Of a stretch of 64,000 nt of DNA, positions 34,085 through 44,864 are shown in pieces (position 1 is the first letter of the stretch; the number at the start of each line of letters is the position of its first letter). This stretch comes from Talinum fruticosum (lineage: Eukaryota; Streptophyta; Magnoliopsida; Caryophyllales; Talinaceae): the NCBI GenBank assembly GCA_021018815.1, contig JAITYX010000025.1, positions 3,816,501 to 3,880,500 on the forward strand, in the 5' to 3' direction. Below the pieces are notes generated by a model. That model did not search any database. It saw nothing but the letters and a program-made list of their open reading frames with translations, and was not told the DNA's origin. The position numbers and the translations under genes were made by a program.

Positions 34085-35725
34085 TCAGCAAATAACAAAA
34101 AGAGGGAGGAAACAACAAGTAATTACGGAAGATGTCGGAAAAACAAAATAAAGAAAATTTGAGTTTGAAATTAGGAGGGAGGGGTAGTCCGGCGTGAGGT
34201 AGAAGAGCGAGCAGTGTGCCTTTGCTGATAACCTTGAAGAGAAGTAGTTGGGTGAGGTGGTCTCAGAAATTGTACATTCGTAAGTAGAGGGATCCGGGTT
34301 TTGTGAATCGAGCAAGATCTTCATATTCTTCTTCTTCTTCCTTAAAGACTGTTGCTGGTTGAGACTATGAGGCAAGGGCCTTAGATTGGCCTACTTCACC
34401 AGCCTCTTCGAGGCACTCTAAGTGTGATCTAAGGAGATCACCTTAGGTTCTACGTTGCCCTAGTCCGCGGAGTTAAGCAGCTTCTTCCTCCTCCCCTCTT
34501 GCAGCCTCTCTCTGTCCTTCTTCTTGATCTTCTTTTGAGTTGGACTTCGAAGGGCTGGAGGACTTCTCGGATTCTAAGGAGGATTCCGAGTCCTTGGCTG
34601 CCGTAGATCTTCTCTCTTGGAGACGTTGAATTTGATCACGTTATTGCTTGATCACCTCCTTGAACTCAGCGATCAACTCTTAACTCTTCTTCAGCTGAGT
34701 TTGAGCCTGGCTTTGCATTAGAGTTAGAGTTAGGATGTAAGCCTTGAAGACTCCTAGAGTTGATTGTAAGTTTAGGGCTAGAGAAGCAAATTTATTGCCC
34801 ACTTTCTCAAGAAGCTCAATAGAAGAGGTAGGCAGAGAAATAGAGGCTCCAGCAGTTTGTCCGAGTCTACGAGTGGAGGAAGAGGGGGTCGTAACTTAGA
34901 CAAGTGAACCTAGACACCAAGCTTGATTTCCTAGCATCCTAGAGCAACAAGTTTACTTTTGCCAAGACAAATGACAGGCTCCAAGACATCTTGAGGGTCG
35001 AAGGAAGAGGAACCACAAACCGATTAAAAACAACAATGAGAAGAGCTTCAAAAGGATATGGAGTCTTCTTAGAATCGGAAGGAACAGAGGCTATCTGTTC
35101 CAAAATGAATGGAAAGAGGTCTACTTTGTAGCCCTCGAAAATGTCATAAAGAACCTTCAAAACTTTAGAGTTAGGGTTCTCTTTAGATGGATAATAGGAG
35201 AAAAAGGTCCCTCATTAGAATAAAACACAAAATCCTAGCTTCGACTTCATTTACGTCACGGAAAAATTCTTTCCGGACTGAGGAGGCTCTTTAGAAAATT
35301 TATCAAAGAAATTGTCAGCGATTTCATTGAAAGGAATTGGGTTGGAGTTGAGAAAGAGAGACTCCACGTTCAAAAGTTTGTGAAGTAAGGTAAGATTGAT
35401 TCTAATGGTTTTATCTTGAACAAGAGAAGTGTTGACGCCTTCGCTGACTATCATATGAGTGTAGAACTCAGTCACAAGGGCTAGGTAAACATATTCACAG
35501 AAGCAAAGATAGTTGTACACACCAGTTTTGGCGATGTGTTTCAACCACAAGAAGGATGTTTTTGAGAAAAACTTGTCGTCCGTAACGAAGTGTTGGGTGA
35601 CGTTGTACTTTGAGGCTTACGAGGCAGGCTCTTTGCGTTTGTCCGATGCCTCAGCACGAGTGGTTTTTGTTCTGGCTTTATTAGTGGCTGAACCTACTTT
35701 CACAGACAAATCCTCTCTTAGGCAT
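34085..35725 (-). pseudogene. Third ORF of Sirevirus A (env-like position)
   Basis: The start is the ATG at 35725 (MPKRG), the same start as in Sirevirus B. 35251-35550 holds the first domain (GVYNYLCFCEYVYLALVTEFY, GVNTSLVQDKTIRINLTLLHKLLNVESLF) and 34939-35160 the second (FPFILEQIASVP...PFEALLIVVFNRFVVPLP). Both are similar to the 'putative plant transposon protein' domain (PF20167, from memory). A coiled Glu/Ser-rich region follows at 34450-34930. The last 30 residues (about 34085-34180) are hydrophobic. It lies 577 bp after the RNase H stop and has its own TATA box. Its role is unknown; frameshifts break it. Confidence 0.7.
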
Positions 35726-35899
35726 GTTTAGAGAGAAGAGTGATTGAGAGAAACGAGAAAGAGAGAGTAGAGAACAAAGAAGATTGAGAATTAGAGAGAG
35801 AAAGCAAAAGTACGAGTAAGTTATGAGAGCTAAGAGAGCGGGAAAGTAAGAGAGTAAGAAATAAGTAGGTAAAGTAGAGAAAAAAAAGTGAAGCGGTGC
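35726..35899 (-). promoter_or_regulatory. Pyrimidine-rich leader before the third ORF
   Basis: The plus strand is almost purely purine (GAGAGAAG-type repeats), so the minus-strand leader is CT-rich between the TATA box and the ATG. Such leaders are common in plant 5' untranslated regions. A parallel leader exists at 54590-54800 in Sirevirus B. Confidence 0.55.
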
Positions 35900-35907
35900 T
35901 ATTTATA
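35900..35907 (-). promoter_or_regulatory. Candidate internal TATA box for the third ORF
   Basis: Minus-strand TATAAATA lies 175 bp before the ATG at 35725. The same octamer serves as TATA in this element's LTRs (32820-32827, 42309-42316). CCGTTGAG follows upstream at 35965, as it does upstream of the LTR TATA (42335). Confidence 0.55.
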
Positions 35908-36301
35908 GCAAGAAGAGGCTTCCAACCGACTTTCCGACTCGGTTACCAAGCAACGTTTATCGGACCGTTGAGTCTCCCTGCAGCTGTAATGGCTAGTTGT
36001 ATGATCTACTTTCTTCTAACAACTAGTTTTCTGATCTGGTCGTGTGATAAAGAGAGAGAGAAGAAATGTTTTTCGAAAATATTTCTAAGAATCTCAATTT
36101 ATCTAGATATGACTTCAGAACTTTGATGTCCATTTTGTTCATAATCCGAGTCCGACTCAGTAGTATGTCCGAGTGACTCGGAACTCGGTTAGAAAATTAA
36201 TAACTCATAGCTCGGTCTTATATTGAGTCAACTGATCCATGTGTTACTCAAAGCATATAGGAATCAATCATAAAAAATAACTCATGCAATAACACAAATA
36301 A

Positions 36302-36951
36302 TCATGCATTAATCATACCAAGCTCATTCCTAATAAAATAAAACCGATCTTCATTCAAAGGCTTAGTGAAAATATCTGCTAACTGAAATTTCGTAGGAAT
36401 AAACTCAAGTTCAATTTCACCTTTCTCGGAATGGTCTCTCGAGAAAATAATACATGACCTCAATATGCTTTGTCTTTGAGTGCTGAATTGGATTCTTAGT
36501 GATGTTGATAGTAGTTTGATTGTCACACTAGATTGGAATAGATGTGAATGATAATCTAAGATCTTTCAAGTGCTGCATGATCTAGAGAATCTAACCACAG
36601 CAAGCTCCAGCTACAATGTACTCAGCCTAAACAGTTGATAGAGCAACTGAATTCTCCTTCTTTGAGTGATAGAAGATGAGTGATTGAACCAGAATTGGCA
36701 TGCTCCTGATTTACTCTTTCTATCAACCTTATATCCAGCATAGTCGGCATCCGAGTATCTCGAGTTAGAGTCGGTTCTAACTTCTTTGAAAACCATAGAC
36801 CAAGATTCCGAGTCCCAGCAAGATATCCGAAAATTCTCTTCACCATAGTGAGATGTGATTCCTTAGGATTAGCTTGAAATCTTGCACAAAGGCAAACATT
36901 AAACATGATATCCGGGTTACTAGATGTGTGATAAAGTAGAGATCCAATCAT
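36302..36951 (-). pseudogene. Sirevirus A RNase H
   Basis: 36302-36526 encodes the C-terminal end of copia RNase H with the HSEKGEIELEFIPTKFQLADIFTKPL motif and a stop at 36302. 36622-36951 holds the connecting YLAGTRNLGLWF region. The central catalytic part (Asp and Glu region around 36530-36650) is frame-broken. In function it removes RNA after cDNA synthesis. The homologous part in Sirevirus B lies at 55208-55748. Confidence 0.85.
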
Positions 36952-37860
36952 ACCTCTTTAGAGTTTCTAATCTACAACTTTACCTTTTTAATCTGAGTCT
37001 AGTTTCAAACTGCTACTCATAGGTGTTGCTACATGCTTCACATCTTGTAGCTTGTACTTTTTCAATAATTCTTTGGTGTACTTATGTTGATGGACATAGA
37101 TGTCATCCTTGTCTTGTTTGATTTGCGGACCAAGGAAGAAATTGAGTTCTCTTATCATGCTCATTTGGAACTCCTGTCTCATTAACTCAAAAACTCTTGG
37201 TATAGAGTTTCATTAGTAACTCTAAAAAGATATCACCAACATAATATATGAATGATAAGAAAATGATTCCCCTTAGTTTTTGTAAAAAGAGTTTTGTCAA
37301 TCTGACCTCTTTTGAAATCATTTTCAACCAAGAACACTGCTTAGTCTTTCATATCAAGCTCTAGGAGCTTGTTTAAGACCATATAAAGCCTTTTGCAATC
37401 TGAAAACATGATTTAGAATTTATGAGTTTTCAAATCCAGAGGGTTACTCAACAAAAACCTCTTCTTGAATATAACTATTGGTAAATGCACATTTGACATG
37501 CATTTGATAAGGCTTGATGTTCATGCTAGATGGAAATGTTAAGAGAATTCTGATTGCCTCAATCCTAGCAACAAGTGCAAAGGTTTCCCTACAATCAATT
37601 CCATCTTCTTGGTTATACCCTGAGCAACTAATCCGGCCTTATTTCGACTTCCAACCCTTCCTCATCCAGTTTGTTCTTGAAAACACATTTGGTTCCTATT
37701 ACTCGGGTGGTCGAAGGTCATTTGGTCGAGTTCGGACTTGGTTTCTTTCAAATTGATTTAGCTTCTTGCGTGGCCTCTACCCATTGAGGATCATTTAAGG
37801 CTTCTAGTGCATTTTTAGGTTCTATTAATGATATGAATGTAGAAAATGCACACAGATTTT
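36952..37860 (-). pseudogene. Sirevirus A reverse transcriptase
   Basis: 36988-37182 is the RT C-terminal half (SMIRELNFFLGPQIKQDKDDIYVHQHKYTKELLKKYKLQD). The upstream parts (37180-37860) are readable only with frameshifts (ALYGLKQAP-like and EPKNALEA-like sections). At 37232-37243 the catalytic box reads Tyr-Val-Gly-Asp rather than Tyr-Val-Asp-Asp, so one catalytic aspartate is lost. That alone would inactivate the enzyme. Confidence 0.85.
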
Positions 37861-38072
37861 ACAAAGAAGAACGAGTTCTTACCCCACTGTTGACATCAAA
37901 AGTATGTTCTCGGGTGGGTGATCTGGATGCATATTTGAAAGCTCTACCTGTGCTTTAGTTTACTAAGTTTGTTGGTTGAACAGGTTAATCTTCATTTGGT
38001 TACTCTTGCTGAGCTTCTGCATTGCTTGTTCTTCAACATTCCGAGCTGTCTCTAAAACTTGTTCGGTTTGAG

Positions 38073-39115
38073 TCACAACATTCCGAGTTGGCTCGTTCGA
38101 ATTGCCTCATTCGGAGTTTCCTCGGTTCTTCTATTTTGACTCTTTCCGAGTTCAGCTTCAGCAATGTCATCTTCATCTCTATTCAGGTTGAGATATAAGA
38201 AGGCGGATTCATTTATCTTGGCAAGATCAATCTCATCAAAGACAACGTGTATACTTTCTTCCACTTTGTTAGTCCTTTTGTTAAACACACGATAAGCTTT
38301 GCTACATGATGAGTAACCCGAAATATACCTTCATCCAATCTAGCATCAAACTTAGTCGGATGTTCCTTACCATTGTCATGCACAAAGCATTTACATCCGA
38401 ATGGTCCGAAGTAGGAGATGTTGGGGTTTCTTTCCCTTGTATACCTCATAGGGTGTTTTCTTCGAGATGGGTCCGATGAGGCATCCGTTGAGTGTATAGT
38501 TTGATGTGTTGACTACCTCAGCTCGTAAATAGTAAGGTAGATCATTTTCAATCATCATGGTCCTTCCTATTTCTTCAACAGTCATGTTCTTTCTCTCCAC
38601 TACTCAATTCTGTTTGGGAGTTCTTGGTGTAGAGAAGTTGTGTGGGAGATGACATTCTTGTCATAGAAGTCTCGTAAATTCTAAGTAATCGAACTCTCCT
38701 TCCATAGTCGGTTCAAATCCTTCGATCCGAATCTCGGACTCCACTTGGATTTTCCTGCAAATCTTAGTGAACTCTTTGAAGGCTTCATTCTTGTTTGTCA
38801 GAAAACACACGCAAGTAAATCATGAATAATCATCGACAATAATAAGCACATATGATTTACCTCCTAAGCTTTTCACAGGAATTTCACCGCACAAATTCAT
38901 ATGAACTAATTCAAGCACTTTGGATGTAGACACAGTTTTGAGTGGTTTAAAAGATGATCCGACTTACTTCCCTTTGTGCATGCTTCACAAATTTTATCTT
39001 TCTTAAATGCACAGTTAGGTAAACCCCTAACCAATCCATGAGATGCAAGTTTCTTAATAGTATGCATGCTATCATAAGCTAGTCTACGATACCATGTCCA
39101 TGAATCATCATTCAA
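38073..39115 (-). pseudogene. Sirevirus A integrase
   Basis: 38906-39115 is the pre-integrase zinc-binding domain (WYRRLAYDSMHTIKKLASHGLVRGLP, then CEACTKGSKS). The usual H-x-R-x-x-H is altered to Y-R-R-L-A-Y. 38391-38600 is the end of the core (ERKNMTVEEIGRTMMIENDLPYYLRAE). 38213-38449 is the C-terminal GCKCFVHDNGKEHPTKFDARLDEGIF region. A stop interrupts the segment just before the catalytic Glu. The parts are in different frames. Confidence 0.85.
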
Positions 39116-39140
39116 ATATGCTTTCCAGCGAGATAAATCC

Positions 39141-39968
39141 TGACTAGAATATGAAAGAGGGATAGTATAAGTGTTACGCGACCTCGGACTCGAGAGCTTT
39201 GTCTCTTTGGTGATTGCATCGAAATGTAGCAGTTGGTCCGAGTGAACTCGACCTCTTGACCTTTGTCAAAAATCCGAGATATGCTAAGGAGATTGTACTT
39301 AAGCCCTTTGACAAGGTAGACTGGATCTGTCTTAGTTGTTCCTTAACCAATCTTGCTAATCCCAACTATCTTGCCTTTGCTATTGTCTCCAAATGTGACT
39401 TTTCCTCCCGTCGGATCTTCTAACTCTAAAAAGAGTCTTGAATCTCCGGACATATGGCATGAGCAACCATTGTCTAAGTACCAGTGACCCTTCCGTTTCT
39501 AAGTTACATGTAAAATAGAAACAAACTAACCCTTCTCACTTCCTCTTACAAACTTGACTAGAATCTGAAAGAGGGATAGTATAAGTGTTACGCGACCTTA
39601 GACTTGAGAGCTTTGTCTCTTTGGTGACTCGCATCGAAATGTAGCAGTTAGTATGAGTGAACCCGAGCTCTTGACCTTTGTCAAAAATCCGAGATATGCT
39701 AAGGAGATTGTACTTAAGCCCTTTGACAAGGTAGACTGGATTGACCGAGTTGTTTCCTTGACTAATCTTGCCAATCCCAACTATCTTGCCTTTGCTATTG
39801 TCACCCAATGTGACTTTTCCTCCCGTCGAGATCTTCTAACTCTAAAAAGAGTCGTGAATCTCCGGACATATGGCATGAGCAACCATTGTCGAAGTACCAG
39901 TGACCCTTCTGTTTCTAAGTCACCTGTAAAATAGAAATAAACTAACCCTTCTCACTTCTTCCGATAAA
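39141..39968 (-). repeat. 414-bp tandem duplication in the protease region
   Basis: Copy 1 (39141-39554) and copy 2 (39555-39968) both start TGACTAGAAT and run through the same protease sequence, ending near the CCCTTCTCACTTCCTC block. Sirevirus B has one copy (about 58000-58420). The copies differ at several sites, so the duplication is not recent. Both encode the 'AYLGFLTKVKS' shadow and the same protease reading, in which the active site reads Asp-Asn-Gly instead of Asp-Ser-Gly. Confidence 0.9.
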
Positions 39969-39985
39969 CCCAGTAACTCCCTTTA

Positions 39986-41731
39986 TTATGGTCTTTTTCG
40001 AGGAAGAGCACTTTTGGGAACCAAAATTTGAATAATTTTGGGTTTGATCCGATTGTAAGTCTTCCTTCTAGAAAATTGAGTTTGTGTCTCTTTTCTTTGA
40101 AAACCTTTCTTTTTGTAAACAGAGTTGAGAAGGCTTTTTCTTGTAAACTGGTTTGTGCTTAGTCCTCTTTTCATTTGAATGAATGGTACCATGCTCAGCT
40201 TTCTTTCACTTTAAAGTTCTAGAATCGGTTTTGAAAAGACTTGAATAGGAATTAGATTTCTCTTCGACATTGTAACCAAAACCTTCTTGTCTGAATGAGA
40301 CACACTGAGAGCCTAGTAAAAGATCAAGGTTGTTCGACCTTGAGTGAGTTTTAAAACTAGTTCTTGGGACTCATTGAGCTTCCTTTTCGGTTGCTCATTC
40401 TCTGTTATGATTGACTCATACTCAGCCTCATTGTCGTGAGCACTCGGTCTCAAGTACTTTCGGATTTTGTCTTAAGTTTTTAACTTATTTTTCGAACATT
40501 ACTCTCAGCGAGTAAGAGACTCACGTTCTTCTTTAAAATTAGAAGAGTCGAATTGGACTTTTATTCCAAAGTAAAGATATATCTAACAAGATCGGCTTTA
40601 GAAAACTTGAGGAAGTATTCAATTACCTCCCGAGGACTTGTTTCCTCAATATCCGAGTTGTCACTGTCTCGACTCGGGTTCGGCTTCGAGTCCGTTAGTG
40701 CCATAAGACACTTTAAGTCATCAGAATCATCTTCTTCGGATGAGTCGTCATCGTTCCAGGTAGCCATCATAGCCTTTTTCATCATTCTATCCTTCTTCCT
40801 TTTGGACGAGTCCTTGACTAAGTGCTCCTTTCTGCCACACTCAAAGCAACCAGACTTCTTAGTTAAAGACAACTTTGAAGGGGATGAGTATTTACCTTTC
40901 TTATCCTTCTTATCTTTCTTATAGAACTCTTCCTTTGGCCTCTTTTGCCACTTTTTGTACTTTATCATCTTCTTGAAGCCTTGGGAAATGAGTGTCATGG
41001 GATCCTCTTCAGAATCTAAGGAGCTCGGACTTTGTCGTTTGCTTTCCGAGGCCTTTAGTGCGAAGTTCTTTTTGGTGCTGACCTCAGCATCCTCTTCTTT
41101 AAGGTGCAACTCATAAGTAAGTAGCTTCAAAATGAGCTCACCAAGGTTAAGTTGAGAGAGACTCGAGCCTCTTTAAATTGTTGTCATCTTGGGACCCTAT
41201 CTTCTCTTTGGTAGACTTCTCGAATTTTTCCGACCATTTCTTCGTGCGAGAGCTTTCTACCCAGAGATTTGAGATTGTTGGTAATCTGAGTGAACCGAAC
41301 ATACATCCGGGAGATGTTTTCTTCTGGTTCCATTCCGAACAACTCGTACTTGTGAAGATATTGACTTGTCTTCGCCTGCTTCACTTGGCTAGATCCTTCA
41401 TAGGTTTTGACAAGTGTGGGACACTGAACTAACACTCTATTATACTCATTCGAGCTGATAGCACACATCGAGTGTTCATAGCTTTCAAGTTCTTTCGAAC
41501 TTCTCATTCTCTTCATCTGTGTACTATGTCTTTTCTTTAGGCACATATCTTGCACCTTCCATCTTCGCTGGAATGAATTTTCTATTCTTAATGATATTCC
41601 GAGACTTCTTCATCATTATCCGGTAGAAAGCCTTCCATCATCTTCTTCCAATGCGTAAAGTTCGACCCCTTGAACATAGATGGTCCGGTAGATGATCTTC
41701 CTTCATCGAACTCTCCATTGTTTTGAGCCAT
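39986..41731 (-). pseudogene. Sirevirus A gag
   Basis: The start is the ATG at 41731 (MAQNNGEFDEG). 41184-41555 is the UBN2-type capsid part (YEHSMCAISSNEYNRVLVQCPTLVKTYEG). 40561-41130 is a long frame with a basic region, the zinc knuckle (CFECGRKEHLVKD, last Cys replaced by Ser), an acidic stretch and the beginning of the coiled linker (PREVIEYFLKFSKADL). 39986-40192 is the basic segment before protease. Gag packages element RNA in cytoplasmic particles. At least two frameshifts separate these parts. Confidence 0.87.
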
Positions 41732-41771
41732 TTGATATTTAGACCTTTGGATTATGAGATCCTCTTGAAAG

Positions 41772-41789
41772 GATAGGCTCGATGCTAAT
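41772..41789 (-). promoter_or_regulatory. Primer-binding site of Sirevirus A
   Basis: The minus strand reads TTAGCATCGAGCCTATCC directly after the LTR. It is a degenerate form of the initiator-tRNA-Met type site (usual core GGTATCAGAGC). Confidence 0.7.
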
Positions 41790-43176
41790 TGAAGGTTTTG
41801 TCGTGGAGAAGTTGAGTCACCTTAGATGGGGGTGAATAAGGTGATGAAAGATTTTTCAGAAAAATCAAACTCTTTTGCACAAAACAGAATAAGAAACAAA
41901 TTCCGAGTTTAGATTGGACTCGGAAAGTTAAACACTCGTAAATACGTGGAAACCCTCCAAGTCAAATCCACTAATTGAATCTTCAATTACAAAGGACTCG
42001 ACTCTAACTAGAATTTCTTCCTTAGACAATTCCTTGACAAGCTTTTCCCGGACTAAGAAGTTCCCTTATCCGATATAGTACTTCCTGACCGAGTTAACCC
42101 TTATAGTCAAGGGCAACTGAGATGAGTTAGTCTGTTATAGCTCAATCAAGGGACTTAGAAAAAAAGTAAAGAGTAGAAGTGATTACAAGACTTTCTTTAC
42201 GACTCAGAAAGTAAGAGATTGCAGATTAGAAGTTGTAAACGCTAGAAGATTGAGAGAGTGTAGAATATATTCATTTCCAGCAATCTTCAAGTCTTGTGAA
42301 GTGGCTTTTATTTATAAGCACCAAGGCGGAATAACCGTTGAGACTTGTTCTAGACTCGGTGAGCTGTAATAGCGGTTGTAACGGCGAGTCCGAGTCACTC
42401 AGAAAAATATCCATTGAGATGTGAACGTTATGTAACGGTTCTTGGATCCAAAAGTAGTCCAACCCTCTGGTGGTAATTGGAAACTGAGGTGGAAACAACC
42501 GTTATAGTCAAAGTTGCTGTTTTCCAATTTTGGAAACAAACAACCCCGACACGGTGTGTGAACCATGTCCAAAATTGTTAATTTCTGTCTGCTAGTGTTT
42601 AACGGGTAGAAACCGGTTGCTTTTGTATTTCAAAAGTAGATTATGCTTGTTTAAACAACCTACAAAATAAAATCAAAATGGTACTCAAAGTATAAAAATA
42701 CTTTGGTCCAAGATTAGGCAAAGATAATAATTAAATTAAAGTAATTAAGTACTTAATTATCTTCGACCCTAAAAGAGTGGAATTTTTGGGTCTAATATCC
42801 ATTAGGTTCAGATTCCATCTTGAGTCAATCCTTAAAATGATCATGTTTGAAGAAATAAAATATCAAAATTACATAAACATGATCAAGTAAATAATTCTCA
42901 ACAATCAGCTGACTTAGAAATAAGAATTAACGCGAGAATTCATTTTCTCTTGAAATATAAAGTCAATGCTCGAATACAAGTGTTAGAGAAATTATTTACT
43001 CATGCGATTGTTCCGAGTGTCTAAGTGAGTCGAAACATAGTTCATGATGTTATGCTGATTGACTGGTTTCCGAGCGGGTTAGAACAGGATGAAAACTTAG
43101 ATATGAGTTTTTATAAACCTCGGAATGACTTAGAATCAAAACCGAAGAGAGATAGAGAGCTACACCTAAGTCTTGA
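41790..43176 (-). repeat. 5' LTR of Sirevirus A
   Basis: It aligns end to end with 32264-33686. A minus-strand TATAAATA lies at 42309-42316. The plus-strand end reads TCTTGA where the sister reads TCTTCA. A gap of about 30 bp near 41960 relative to the sister removes the GGGGGCAGAAAAACACGG part. Its length is 1387 bp. Confidence 0.93.
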
Positions 43177-43181
43177 TAATG

Positions 43182-44864
43182 TTAGCGAGAAAAATACATG
43201 TTGACTAATATATATATATATATATACAATAATGTATAAAATAGTAGATATTGTTATTATTATTTTAAGAATACTAAGCAAGTTTAACTAAAAGCCCATA
43301 TATCATGGAGACACCTTAAAAGAGGGAAGACATAGGAGAAATATGGGGGAACAAGGGGAAGGGAATTTCCCGTGACTATGATGGAATTTAAACAAACATC
43401 TTGTTGTTGTAAGTTGGGCCTCCCACTAGATTACCCCCTTTGGTAGTGTGATATTACTACTACAACTTTTTTAAATAAAAAAAAAATTTATTAATAAAAA
43501 GTCAAATAGTGCTTACAAACATAATTTTATAACAAAAATAAATCTAACATATCAAAATAGATCTTTATTTTAATAAAAAAATTAATAATAAATATACTTT
43601 ATCCAACTTTATACTTGTAATATCAATCTAGCAATAAACCTGTGTTTTTTTACTGGAATATGTCTTTCTTTAACATAGACGAGTTATAATATAATTTCAT
43701 AAAATATATCTTCGTATCATATAATAGGTTTAATATGAAAGAAGTATCACCATAATCGAGTTGTATCAAATTTCATTGTTGAATTATTCCCAATTAAAGC
43801 AAGTGAAACTAATTAATGAAAATATCAAAAATATACCATCGAATCGACAATCCTAATAAAACATACACATATAGGTACGGGAAATAATTTTCATAGAAGG
43901 AAGAAATAAAATTTTCTTTTGAAGTAGAGAAACCCTAACTTTAACAAAAAGGAGAGAACCTCTAATGTAAATAAAAGGAGAGAAAATTTATTAGAAAGAA
44001 AATAACAATATCTCTAGATATTGATTCGATGGAAGAATTCAAAGTAAAATGTGTTTAACACTTACTGCAGTTAGGTCAATAGTAACATCAACGATCTAAA
44101 ACTGAGAACAAAGTAGTGGATAAAGAATTAATGTTTAGAGAGAAAAAAGGGAAGGAAAAAGAGGAGAGACTCAACTTGTAATTAAGATTCACAATAGTAA
44201 TTTAACAAATACTACTATTACTACTTGTTAGTTACTATATTTATATACATATTATGTTGCTATAACTACTATTTTTGTTGATTAAGAATTGTAGCTGATA
44301 GTGATAAAAGTTGTTGAAATATTAAAGTGAGATTGTCCCTTATTGCACCTCATTAGTCTTGTATATATTATTCGGTTATATTAACACTTAATTTATACAG
44401 ATTGTGATAAGCACACAACAACATATCGGAAATCAAGGTCCTACATTTGGAAGGTGAAGGTCAATTTTAGGGCTTTGGTTTAAAAGGTTCCTCAAGACCC
44501 CAAATGTGGTTTATCTTATTGGGTATGAAAGAGGCTAGACAATTGCCAATTCCCCAAAATAAGTGTCAATGAGGCGTGTCATAAGGGCGATTACCTACGA
44601 GGAAAAATTAAACCTAGTAAACCAAACAATGTATCATGAGGTTGCCAAAAGTTATGGGGCAACCAATGTATCATGAGGGGGCTAAGACTTTCCTAGCCAA
44701 TAGCCAAAACCCCTAATGCCATGCAATTACACCAAATTTCGAATTTTAGTAGTTTTCCGTTTAATCTTAATTCTTTTATAAGATTCGGGTATGATTGACT
44801 TTACTCCTTACATGTTTTAAATTTGAGTCATTCATCTAAAGTTAAGATTTTCTAAGATGCATCT
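43182..44864. other. AT-rich intergenic sequence
   Basis: No gene, RNA gene or clear element found. A short TA repeat lies at 43207-43226. The CAATGTATCATGAGG word occurs twice, near 44627 and 44663. This may be the least repetitive stretch of the window and could be ancestral sequence. Confidence 0.45.

Larger units (their letters stand above)
32264..43176 (-). mobile_element. Sirevirus A, full-length Ty1/copia with third ORF
   Basis: This 10.9-kb element on the minus strand has LTRs at 32264-33686 and 41790-43176 and matching target duplications TAATG (32259-32263, 43177-43181). The order gag (41731 downwards), protease, integrase, RT, RNase H, third ORF is that of Ty1/copia Sireviruses with an additional ORF. 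The PBS lies at 41772-41789. A plus-strand TCTCCCCTTTTTT at 33688-33700 is the polypurine tract. Every ORF is broken. The LTRs differ at many sites, so the insertion is older than Sirevirus B. The protease region contains a 414-bp tandem duplication. Confidence 0.95.

Noticed and set aside
34390..34480. Possible structured RNA-like GATCTAAGGAGATCACC palindrome
   Set aside because: It lies in the coding part of the Sirevirus A third ORF, and I see no tRNA or small RNA hallmarks.
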